In this document: one piece after another, positions 54,260-64,000 of the stretch
Layout of the letters: every line of letters starts with the position of its first letter
Position numbering within the stretch: position 1 is the first letter of the stretch
Origin: Thinopyrum elongatum
Lineage: Eukaryota > Streptophyta > Magnoliopsida > Poales > Poaceae
Assembly: GCA_011799875.1 (NCBI GenBank)
Contig: CM022300.1
Location: 235,240,807 to 235,304,806, forward strand
Length of the DNA stretch: 64,000 nucleotides
Direction: 5' to 3'
Made by a program: the position numbers and the translations under genes
The notes under the pieces: model-generated
Told to the model about the DNA's origin: nothing
Database searches by the model: none
What the model saw: only the letters and a program-made list of their open reading frames with translations

Positions 54260-57123
54260 AGCATCCCCAAGCTTAATTCCTGCTCGTCCTCGAGTAGGTA
54301 AATGATAAAAACAGAATTTTTGATGTGGAATGCTACCTAACATATTTATCCATGTAATTTTGTTTATTGTGGCATGAATGTTCAGATCTGTAAGATTCAA
54401 ATCAAAAGTTTAATATTGACATAAAAACAATAATACTTCAAGCATACTAACAAGGCAATTATGTCTTCTCAAAATAACATGGCCAAAGAAAGCTTATCCC
54501 TACAAAATCATATAGTCTGGCTATGCTCCATCTTCATGACACAAAATATTCAAATCATGCACAACCCCGATGACAAGCCAAGCAATTGTTTCATACTTTT
54601 GATGTTCTCAAACTTTTTCAACTTTCACGCAATACATGAGCGTGAGCCATGGACATAGCAGGGTGGAATAGAAGGTGGTTGTGGAGAAGACAAAAAGAGG
54701 GAGATAGTCTCACATCAACTAGGCATATCAACGGGCTATGGAGATGCCCATCAATAGATATCAATGTGAGTGAGTAGGGATTGCCATGCAACAGATGACC
54801 TAGAGCTATAAGTCTATGAAAGATCAAAAAGAAACTAAGTGGGTGTGCATCCAACTTGCTTGCTCACGAAGAACTAGGGCAATTTGAGGAAGCCCATCAT
54901 TGGAATATACAAGCCAAGTTCTATAATGAAAAACTCCCACTAGTAAATGAAAGTGACAACATAGGAGACTCTCTATCATGAAGATCACGGTGCTACTTTG
55001 AAGCACAAGTGTGGTAAAAGGATAGTAACATTGCCCCTTCTCTCTTTTCTCTCATTTTTTTTATTTGGGCCTTCTCTTTTTTTTGGCCTCTTTTTTTTCG
55101 TCCAGAGTCTCATCCCGATTTGTGGGGGAATCATAGTCTCCATCATCCTTTCCTCACATGGGACAATGCTCTAATAATGAAGATCATCACACTTTTATTT
55201 ACTTACAACTCAAGAATTACAACTCAATTCTTAGAACAAAATATGACTCTATATGAATGCCTCCGGCGGTGTACTAGGATGTGCAATGAATCAAGAGTGA
55301 CATGTATGAAAGAATTATGATAGGTGGCTTTGCCACAAATACGATGTCAACTACATGATCATGCAAGGCAATATGACAATGATGATGCGTGTCATAGTAA
55401 AACGGAACGGTGGAAAGTTGCATGGCAATATATCTCGGAATGGCTATGGAAATGCCATAATAGGTAGGTATGGTGGCTGTTTTGAGGAAGGTATATGGTG
55501 GGTATATGGTACCGGCAAAAGTTGCGCGGCACTAGAGAGGCTAGCAATGGTGGAAGGGTGAGAGTGCGTATAATCCATGGACTCAACATTAGTCATAAAG
55601 AACTCACATACTTATTGCAAAAATCTATTAGTTATCGAAATAAAGTACTACACACATGCTCCTAGGGGGATAGATCGGTAGGAAAAGACCATCGCTCGTC
55701 GCCGACCGCCACTCATAAGGAAGACAATCAATAAATAAATCATGCTCCGACTTCATCACATAACGGTTCACCATACGTGCATGCTACGGGAATCACAAAC
55801 CCTAACACAAGTATTTCTCAAATTCACAATTACTCACTAGAATGACTCTAATATCACCATCTTTATATCTCAAAACAATCATAAGGAATCAAACTTCTCA
55901 TAGTATTCAATGCACTTTATATGAAAGTTTTTATTATATCCCTCTTGGATGCCTATCATATTAGGACTAAGTTTATAACCAAATAAAATTACCATGCTGT
56001 TTAAAGACTCTCAAAATAATATAATTGAAGCATTAGAGTTCAATAATTTATATAAAATAAAGCAACCGCCGTGCTCTAAAAAGATATAAGTGAAGCACTA
56101 GAGCAAAATTGCCTAGCTCAAAAGATATAAGTGAAGCACATAGAGTATTCTAATAAATCACGATTCATGCATGTCCCTCTCAAAAGGTGTGTACAGCAAG
56201 GATGATTGTGGCAAACTAAAAATAAAAGACTCAAATCATACAAGACGCTCCAAGAAAAACACATATCATGTGGTGAATAAAAATATAGCCTCAAGTAAAG
56301 TTACCGATAGACGAAGACGAAAGAGGGGATGCCTTCCGGGGGCATCCCCAAGCTTAGGCTCTTGGTTGTCCTTGAATATTACCTTGGGGTGCCTTGGGCA
56401 TCCCCAGCTCTTGGTTGTCCTTGAATATTACCTTGGGGTGCCTTGGGCATCCCCAAGCTTAGGCTCTTGCCACTCTTTATTCCATAGTCCATCAAATCCT
56501 TACCCAAAAACTTGAAAACTTCACAACACAAAACTCAACAGAAAATCTCATAAGCTCCGTTAGTATAAGAAAATAAATCACCACTTTGGTACTGTTATGA
56601 ACTCATTATTTATTTATATTGGTGTAATATCTACTGTATTCCAACTTTTCCATGGTTCATACCCCCCGATACTACCCATAGATTCATCAAAATAAGCAAA
56701 CAACACAAAGAAAACAGAATCTGGCAAAAACAGAACAGTCTGCGAAGATCCGAATTTTTCTAATACTTTTATATTTAAAAAATTCTTAAAAATTAGGACA
56801 ACATAGAAAATTTGTTTATAAATGTCGTATAAAAAATTCAGGGTTTTTCAACAATCCAGTGAATTATTAAAATTATGATACTGGATGCAAAAGTTTCTGT
56901 TTTTCAGCAAGATCAAATCAACTATGACTGTAAGCCATCCCAAAGTTCTTACTTGGCACAAAAACTAATTGAAACATAAAACCACATGTAACCAGAGGCT
57001 AGATGAATTATTTATTGCAAAACAGAACCAAAAAAGCAAAAACAAAAATAAAATTGGGTTGCCTCCCAACAAACGATATGGTTTAACGCCCTTAGCTAGG
57101 CATAAAAACACGAATAGATCTAG
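54260..57123 (-). other. GypM noncoding interior
   Basis: About 2.9 kb without coding signals. Contains two internal copies of the polypurine tract (see the repeat at 56342-56460), short pyrimidine runs (55050-55100) and no RT, protease or integrase words. Confidence 0.6.
56342..56460. repeat. 49-bp tandem duplication with polypurine-tract copies
   Basis: Units 56359-56407 and 56408-56456 are near identical. GCATCCCCAAGCTT occurs exactly at 56342-56355 and 56447-56460, the same 14 bases that abut the 3' LTR at 54261-54274. Confidence 0.8.
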
Positions 57124-57706
57124 CTATTGTCGTCTTCTCCCTTTTTTGGAGTAAAGAGAGAATTTCTTATCCAGGGTGCTTATCTTTCTATTTTGTGTAA
57201 GTACGTGGCCATTAATGGTGGAAGAAAGATTAAGCACACTTTGAAAATTTGCATCTAAACTAGCCTTCATTTCTTTGATTATTTCATTTTGATAAAAGCA
57301 CATAAGAGTAGTTTTCATCTTTGGAGTGCCCAAATATGGTTTTCATCTTTTCATAAGTATCGATGGCATCCCCTTGAAGAAAACCATTTTCAAATATAGA
57401 ATCCAAAACTTGCTTAAACGAAGGGGGTAAACCAATATAAAAGCTTTTCAAGTATATCTCAATATGATATTGGGGCAAATAGCTAGCTCGGATCCTCAAC
57501 AGTCTATCCCAAGCATCTTTCAAAGATTCATCAAGTAGATAATGAAAAATTCCGAGGTCATCTTCATCAAAATTGTTAAAATTCTCATTAACAACCCCGG
57601 TAGGTCTTTCCGTAGCATCATTATTTATGAGCTTAGAGAGGACAGAGGGGCTATCTAAAGAATTAAAACTCGGGAGAAAACCCTTGACCCTTTTTGATTC
57701 GGCCAT
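57124..57706 (-). pseudogene. GypM gag-like ORF
   Basis: ATG 57704-57706 (MAESKRVKGFLPSF). Open for 140 codons: LDSPSVLSKL at residues 17-26, LGIFHYLLDESLKDAWDRLL and YLPQYHIEIYLKSFYIGLPP, typical of the N-terminal gag region in Athila-type elements. The stop is at 57284; a second frame goes on to 57124 (IIKEMKASLDANFQSVLNLS, TLDKKF), so a frameshift near 57330 is likely. No protease or pol. Confidence 0.65.
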
Positions 57707-57905
57707 AACGATAGAAAGGCGAACTTAAGAAAACAAGAGGGCAGCGAGAGAAAAGGCAAAGAGAGGGGTGAAGAAAAAGGCAAATCTCTTCGGAAATCAT
57801 TTTAGAAGTGGGGGAGAGGAAAACGAGAGGCAAATGGAGAATAATGTAATGCAAGAGATGAGAGTTTATGATGGGTAGTTGGTATATCTTGACTTGGCGT
57901 AGATC

Positions 57906-57923
57906 TCCCCGGCAACGGCGCCA
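57906..57923 (-). other. Primer-binding site of GypM
   Basis: The minus strand reads TGGCGCCGTTGCCGGGGA, eleven bases inside the right LTR; the cleanest copy of this site in the window. Confidence 0.78.
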
Positions 57924-57934
57924 GAAATTCTTCC

Positions 57935-58484
57935 TGCTACTTCTTGAACTTGCGTTGGTTTTTCCCTTGAAGAGGAAAGGGTGATGCAGCAAAGTAGAGA
58001 TAAGTATTTCCCTCAGTTTGAGAACCAAGGTATCAATCCAGTAGGAGACAACGCACAAATCACCGAATACCTACACAAACAATCAAACAACTTGCACCCA
58101 ACGCGATAAAGGGGTTGTCAATCCCTTCACGGTTATTTGCAAAAGTAAGATCTGATAGAGATAGATAAACGATAAAGTAAATATTTTTGGTATTTTTGTT
58201 TTATAGATCGAAAAATAAAAGATTGCAAAATAGTAGATCGGAAACTTGTATGATGAAAAGTAGAAGATTATATGATGGAAAATAGACCCGGGGGCCATAG
58301 GTTTCACTAGAGGCTTCTCTCAAGATAGAAAATAATACGGTGGGTGAACAAATTACTGCCGAGCAATTGATAGAAAAGCGCAAAGTTATGACGATATCTA
58401 AGGCAATGATCATGAATAGAGGCATCACGTCCGTGTCAAGTAGACCGAAACGATTCTGCATCTACTACTATTACTCCACACATC
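57935..58484 (-). repeat. 5' LTR of GypM, interrupted
   Basis: TGCTACTTCTTGAACTTGCG matches the start of 52660-54259 and remains close to it until TATTACTCCACACATC, where another LTR begins. Confidence 0.85.
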
Positions 58485-58992
58485 TGTAACACCCCCAGTG
58501 GTTAGCCACAGTAATCCCATTTTGATAATGCATGTCATCATGATCATCCTAAACATATTGCATTTAGGAAATAATCTAACTCATATTCAAATTTAAGATA
58601 CAAGTCAAATTAATATTTCTTCAAACTTCAAAACTAAAATGTTCATTAAATAGCAAATAATCCAGAGACAATTCAAAAATTATTTTCAACATATACTAAA
58701 TTAATTATGTGCCTCTAACAATAAAAAAACAGAGGTATTTAATACCTTTTTAATTAAATAAAATCCAAATGAAAGGATATGGACATCAAACTATTTCTAG
58801 CAGTGGCTAATATTGCACTGTAAATATTGGGCTAAGACACATATTTTACAAAACAGTATTTGAGCCCACATATTTTTGCAAAGCAATGAAACAAAAGAAA
58901 ACAGAAAGAGAAAAGGAAAAGTGCCCACCACCACCTGGGCCTAAGTCAGCACAGGCGGCCCTGCCACCGCCTGCCGTCGCCCCCACCTCGCG
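58485..58992. repeat. TGTAAC-type LTR fragment, second copy
   Basis: Begins TGTAACACCCCCAGTGG and shares words with the solo LTR at 20546 (CTACAGTAATCC versus CCACAGTAATCC; AAAAGAAAACAGAAA). It is cut at 58993 by Tat2; the rest should lie beyond the window. Confidence 0.6.
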
Positions 58993-60003
58993 TGTCGGGG
59001 ACGAATCCGCGATCACCTATGGGACCCAGGGAAGGACCCCTTTACGTTCGGCAGGGAGAGACGGTCGCACGAAGAGCAAATCTAGCGAAGAACACGACAG
59101 TGCACGAGAGAGATTTACCCAGGTTCGGGCCGCACGGATGCGTAAAACCCTACTCCTGCTTTTTGGTTTATTATCTGTATGATTGTTCTAGCTCCAGGAG
59201 CGCTACAGTACCGAGTAGCTGCGTACAATACTGGAGTTCTCCCTTTTCCAGTTCCTCCCCCCTTTTCACGTTGCCTATGGGCCTCCTTTTATAAGCACAA
59301 AGGGGTCACCAACAGGTGGCAAACAGTAAAGGTAGAGGTGGAAAGTTGCTACAGTAAGGCCACTATTACCAGGATGACATGTCCTACCTACCACTGACGG
59401 CAGGGGACAAGGGCATTAAATGCCCATGCCTTTGCTGTCCACATACATGTACCCGGACGTCTTGGACGTGGGAAAAGCCTATCCCACCTGCTGCTGCACC
59501 GCTATCTACAGTGCACCGCCGTCTACACAGTGCCCTGCCACGCACGCTTGGAAGGACCCAGAGCGCCACGCTGGCAGAGGCACCGGAGCAGCACAGTAGC
59601 ACAGTGGTACAGTAACGCTTGCCGCGGCAAGACCTTGCCGCAACTGACAGCTTGGCGCAACCCATAGTTTGCCGCGCAAGGTAACTTGCCGGGGCAAGTA
59701 CCTTGCCGCAGCCGCTATCTTGCCGCAACCAATACCTTGCCGCAGCCAATGACTTGCCGGGGCAAGTACCTTGCCGCGGCAAGTACTCTGCTTCAGCAAT
59801 GCCCAGGCTGGGCCTCAGCTGTCCCTCCCGGCAAGCTCCTCTTGCCGGGGCCTTAACTCTTGCTTTGTATACTTTGTTCTTGAATGGCTTAATAATCTTG
59901 AGCTTCTCTCTGACTGTCCTCGCGCCAGCCTGGCCGCGGGATGCTACTACTGCCCGTGCACAAGTACGGGGTACTAGGGTACCCCTATTCTAGTACACCG
60001 ACA
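58993..60003 (-). repeat. 3' LTR of Tat2
   Basis: TGTCGG start and CCGACA end. A TATA-like TTATAAAAGG lies on the minus strand at 59285-59294. The middle (59620-59800) is packed with CTTGCCGCGGCAAG-type words, a dense set of short inverted repeats around TTGCCG/CGGCAA. Confidence 0.85.
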
Positions 60004-60212
60004 GGAGCCCCCGGGCCTGGGCCACACAATGTGCCGGGCGTTGTTGGGCCAGGCCCAAACAGTGCACGGGCACGCGTGGCTGGGATAAGCCGAAACGTCC
60101 CTATGCTGTTTAATTGCACGCTCTCCCACGCGTCGCGCGTTGAATGCGGAGCATGGGAAGCGTGCGCAGCCATCTCGAATGACGAAGGGGCGGATGGTTC
60201 CGCATCTTTCCC

Positions 60213-60221
60213 CATAAAAGG
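60213..60221 (+). promoter_or_regulatory. TATA-like box of the Tat2 antisense gene
   Basis: CATAAAAGG after CTTTCCC, 161 bp before the ATG at 60375, the same distance as in Tat1. Confidence 0.6.
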
Positions 60222-60374
60222 AGGGACCTGCAGAAGCACTCACACACCCCTCTCACCATTCTCGATCTCCAAATCTCCGCCTTCTTCTTCCTCCGCTCTA
60301 AAACAAAGCGGTTTCCCAATCCTCCGCCACCGCGCGCGTCCGCATCCCCCTCGGTCCTCAGCTCCGCCTTCGCC

Positions 60375-63300
60375 ATGCCTCCCAAAGGAGAAAAGGGGAA
60401 GACGGGGAAGTCCTCAAGGACGGAGACCCAGGCGCAGATGAAGAGGCAGAAGTACGCGCTCTTCGCTCCGACGCTCACGGGGGCGGATCTGAAGGCCAAG
60501 TTCCAAGGCATGTGGGCCGCGAGGACCAAGGCGCATCCGGCCACCCGCGTTCGCCCAGCCACCGACGAGAGCGAAGTGAGCAAGTACCCCTTCTTCGCTT
60601 GCTACTTTTGGTGCGGGCTCTGCCCACCGTACTCGGATTTCTTCAGTGACGTCATGTACACCTTCAATCTCCGTCTGCTGGATCTCACACCGAATGCCGT
60701 ATCCACCATGGCAATATTTGCGCATCTGTGCGAGAACTTCGTCGGCGTCGCACCCAACACCGCGCTGTTCAGGCATTACTTCACTCCCCGTGCTGAAAAG
60801 GGGGAGCCTCTCACTGTTGGCGTCTCGTTCGTTTCAAGATTGGGCGCCAAGGAGCATTATCTGAAGGGGGATCTCCGCCCAAGATGGGGAGAAATCCGGT
60901 CTGAATGGTTTTGGATCATTGACGACGAACCGCCACCATACTGTGAGCTTCGCAAGACCCCAGCAGCGCGTGGCACAGACTGGAGCGATCTGGATCCCCA
61001 GGACAAAAAGCTGGAGATTGCCGCTACCAGGATCATACGGCTCAGGGAGGCCGGGCTCACCATAGGGATGGTTGGCGCAGACTTCCTCCGCCGCCGAATT
61101 GCTCCTCTGCAGCAGAGAGGAAGGCCGGCCTCTGATTGGAAGAACCCAGCCGATATCATGCGGCTGCGCCCTGGACTGATCAACAACTTCAGAGTTCTGC
61201 AGCACGACTTTTTCATGCGAGAACTGTTCAAGCAAGAGACAGATCCAGAGAAGCGCGACAAGGCGTTCACGCTGCCGAAGCACATCGTGCCCCTTTGCAA
61301 CAACTCCACATTGAGTGCAATCATCGCTATGATGCCGCTCTGCAATGCGCACAGCGTTGAAGCAACTTGGGACGTGCCGCTCGAAGAAGACGTGCGGCGA
61401 TTCTTTGACTCCACGGTCGAAAAGCAGGTCCGGGTGGAAGAGTGGCTCGTCCGCAACACCACTGAGCAAGAAATAGAATTCATTGCTCGAAGAGTGGAGG
61501 AGGACAGGCTCGCCAGGGAAGCTGGCGATTTTGGTTATACTTTGGCGGAGCTCGACGAGGCACAAAAGGAGAGCCTTGCCGAGCAGGGGATGCTTGCCGG
61601 GAAGGGCGAGCTCGCCGCACCCGGCAAGGATGTCGGGCCAAGCCAGCTTGCCGACGAGTCAGGCAGCTCGGAGGATGAGGGCTCCTCTTCCGAGGAGGGC
61701 ACCGAAAGCGCACCGCAGTCAGAGTCCCCAGCCCCTCTGAGGAGGAAACGCCTTCGCAGGCTTAGCAAAGTGGCTGAGCGGCAAGAGGTTCAACAACCGC
61801 CGCAGCGCCGTTCGACGCGCTCGACCACGGCAAGGGCTGGTGCTGCGGGAGCGTCTCACGCGGCCCCGGCAAGTGGAGCAGGGTCATCAAAGACCGCTGC
61901 TACTACCCCCGCCAAGCGGCCAAGGAGTCCAGCTCCCCCTCCTCCCCCTCCTCACACGGAGGCGGACTTTGATTTTTCCGCTCTCAGCGAAGAGGACGAC
62001 GAGGAAGAGTAAGTTCCCTTGCCGCGACCCTCAATCTTTGTAAGGTTTTGTTTCTATCCTCACTTGTCGCGCTCCGGCCTTGCTTCCGCAGGGAGGAAAC
62101 CTTGGCGGAGAGGACAAGGAAGAGAGCTAAGGTCTCGACGAGCGAGACCGTGGTGGTCGTCGAAGATGAGCCCACGGCAACCACCGGGAGAGCGTCTGAG
62201 ACCATGCCGACTAGCTCAGAGCCCAGCCCTCGTTGCAGCCCCCAGCGCAGCCCCCAGCGTAAGTATTTCAACTACCTTTCGCTGGCGGTCGCTGAGGAAC
62301 AAGCATTTTGTCACTGACATCTTTGGGCGTGTAGGAGAGGAGCAGCAAGTGGAGCCATCTGAAGGTGCTCCATAAGTACCACCCCCCTCGACCACACCGC
62401 CAAGGAGAAGATCTCCGGTAAGGGCTCCCACTAGCAAGCCGAGCCACGAAGAGGAGCCGGCAAGCGCCGAAGTGCCAAGCACCAGCGCTGGCGACCCCAC
62501 CCCAATGACAAACGTTGACGGGGGAGGGGAGCCCACCGCTCCTGAGCTCAACACGGGTAAACCCACTTGCTGCAAAACTCTTTCTGCTTTCTGTCTTTTG
62601 TCTTCTTGAATTTCTTCCTGAAGCTCTTTTTGCCTTACTTCTCGGGTTGGCAGAGCCCTCCTCGGCGGAGCCAATGAACATTGACTCTTCTGCCGAGGAG
62701 AACACCACAGGGGCCGTCGACGACGAGGCCGCCAAGGCCGCCGCTGCCAAGGCCGACAAGCTGGCAGCCGACAAGCTTGCCGACGAAGAAACTGCCAATG
62801 CTGCCGAAGAGGCCGGCAAGGCCGCCGAGGATAATACCGCCAAGGCGCCCACCGATGAAGCCGCCAAGGCTGCTGAAGCTGAGGCCGCCCAGAAGGCTGC
62901 TGAGGAGGCCGGCGAGGGAGCCGGTGGTCGTACTGACGGCCCTGAGGCCACAGGAGCGCCAGGCGCTACTCCGACCACGGGTCCTTCAACCACTGACGAG
63001 GCGGCAGCGCCCAACTCGCCTCCGCCAAGCAAATACATCCGGGTCGGCGAGAACGTCTACGTCAGCCTCCCCTGGATGGTGGGCTCCAGAGCGCCAACCA
63101 AGGAGGATGTTGTGGACGAGGAGATCCTTGCCGCTGCCGGGCTCCAGCTTGTGGATGCGCCAGGCGCCAGCAGTAGCAGCACGTCTGAAGAGGAGCAACT
63201 GCTTCAAAAGCTGCTGAATCTTCATCGCGCCCGACGGGAGAAGCTAGCTTCCAGGGAGGCGCTCATCGAGAAGGCCGAAGCTGACATGTTGAGGCGCGCG

Positions 63301-64000
63301 GAGATCTTGGCGGACGTCCGCGCGCGATCTCTTAATGCGTTAGAGGCCAAGCGGGCATAGCTGGCCGAAGAACGGCAGGCCCTCCTCCTGATGAAGCAAG
63401 ACATTGAACAAAAACAGGAGGAGACCGCCAAGGAGTTGTCTGCTCAGGCCGGTGATCTGAACCAGCGGAAAGTGGACCTTGATGCCCACGAAGAAGAACT
63501 TGCCGAGCGCAAGAGGAAACTTGCCGAAACCCTCCGACAGAAAGACGAGGAGGTGGCAAGACTTGTTGCAGAGCGGACCCAGGGGCAGGCACAAAAACAC
63601 CAGAAGGAAATCGAAGCCTTGGCCCAAGAGTACGCCAGCAAGTTGGTGGAGGCCACCAACGCTGTCGCTGCTGCAGAAGTGAACAGAAAGGAAACGGACG
63701 GGAAAGTGGCAAGACTAGAGGCCGCCCTCAAGGCAAACGGTGACAAGCTCTCAACGCTTGAAAGTGAGACGGCAAAGGTGACCCACACTTTGGCGGAGAT
63801 GCAAGTTACCATAGCCAAGAAGAACAATCTGCTTGCCGCCGCCAACGACTCCAGAGCAGACCTGAAGCTGAAGCTGACCACGCTGAAGGAGACGCTCGAC
63901 ACCACTAGAAAGCGCGAAGGGCTTCTAATGACAGAGCTCCAGAAGGAAAAGGGTCTGCTTCAAGACGCTATTGCAACCCACAAGAAGTTTAGGGATAACA
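60375..64000 (+). pseudogene. Tat2 antisense gene, gypsy-type 'transposase' family, spliced, runs off window
   Basis: ATG 60375 (MPPKGEKGKTGKSS). Exon 1 (60375-62008) is fully open and holds the whole N-terminal domain: YPFFACYFWCGLCPPYSDFF, LLDLTPNAVSTMAIFAHLCE, GEIRSEWFWIIDDEPPPY, ADFLRRRIAPLQQRGRP and HIVPLCNNSTLSAIIAMM, then a Ser/Glu/Pro-rich tail. Introns: 62009-62091 (GTAAGT...GCAG), 62259-62334 (GTAAGT...GTAG) and 62557-62653 (GTAAAC...GCAG); phases fit at all three. Exon 4 from 62654 is alanine-rich, then a long coiled coil to the window end. Two stops: TAA 62373-62375 in exon 3 and TAG 63358-63360 (AKRA-x-LAEERQ, where CAG would fit). The role is unknown. Confidence 0.85.

Larger units (their letters stand above)
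52660..58484 (-). mobile_element. Non-autonomous gypsy element inserted in the GypP 3' LTR, right LTR incomplete (GypM)
   Basis: LTRs start TGATACGTCTCCAACG on the minus strand and end AAGAAGCA. Left LTR 1600 bp complete; right LTR starts at 57935 and is cut at 58485 by a TGTAAC-type LTR. The interior is 3.7 kb with only a short gag-like ORF. It has a clean primer site and polypurine tract, so it was mobile with proteins from another element. Confidence 0.82.
44129..64000 (+). mobile_element. Non-autonomous gypsy element with large insertions, 3' LTR end outside window (GypP)
   Basis: 5' LTR of 1424 bp, primer site, gag, gag-linked protease, then no reverse transcriptase or integrase before the polypurine tract and 3' LTR at 50923. 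The interior is 5.4 kb. The 3' LTR is split by a Helitron at 51111-52165 and again at 52660. The two LTR starts are about 94% identical over 190 bp by eye. It must borrow pol from a relative. Confidence 0.8.
58993..64000 (-). mobile_element. Second large Tat-lineage element, left part (Tat2)
   Basis: LTR of 1011 bp from TGTCGGGG to CCGACA, then GGAGCCCCCGGGCC as in Tat1, then the plus-strand antisense gene to the window end. Left flank TCGCG is its target site. By analogy with Tat1, gag-pol lies to the right on the minus strand. The LTR shares words with Tat1 (CCCAGGTTCGGGCCGC, GGAGCGC) but is longer, so it is a related but distinct family. Confidence 0.88.

Overview
The window is plant nuclear DNA, almost certainly from a Triticeae grass (wheat, Aegilops or barley type). 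It is nearly all nested transposons: Athila-like gypsy elements with LTRs starting TGATACGTC, Tat-lineage gypsy elements with LTRs starting TGTCGG, copia LTRs starting TGTTGGAAATATGCCC, long TGTAAC-type LTRs, a CACTA-like end, a Helitron and a LINE remnant. No intact host gene is visible. The organism and family assignments rest on motif recognition, not on a database search.

Left edge (1-2180): a broken AP2/ERF-domain gene, then a chain of four short exons that join in frame and may be the 3' end of a host gene. A complete Tat-lineage element on the minus strand (2181-15278, LTRs of 761 bp) lies 17 bp beyond that gene's stop codon. Its gag-pol on the minus strand has several lesions. Its plus strand carries a second gene of the 'putative gypsy-type transposase' family, with three introns.

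Middle (15279-43504): CACTA-like repeats ending in TAGTG at 17995; a copia element split by a 4.26-kb solo LTR; a second copia LTR that holds an Athila-like element on the minus strand (26622-36799) and part of a third Tat-like element (36880-38696); and a second Athila-like copy on the plus strand (38697-43504), head to head with the first.

Right (43505-64000): a LINE 3' end, then a gypsy element on the plus strand with gag and protease but no visible pol (from 44129). Its 3' LTR is split by a 1055-bp Helitron and by another non-autonomous gypsy element on the minus strand. The right LTR of that element is in turn split by a TGTAAC-type LTR, which is itself split by a second large Tat element (58993 to the window end). 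The nest is four levels deep at the right edge.

The most striking signal is the antisense gene of the Tat elements. In the two large copies it has matching splice sites at three introns, a CATAAAA box exactly 161 bp before the ATG, and the same domain order (transposase-like N-terminus, proline- and serine-rich linker, long coiled coil). A diverged third copy has the same layout. Because the introns lie opposite to gag-pol, genomic RNA would keep them, which implies real antisense transcription and splicing.
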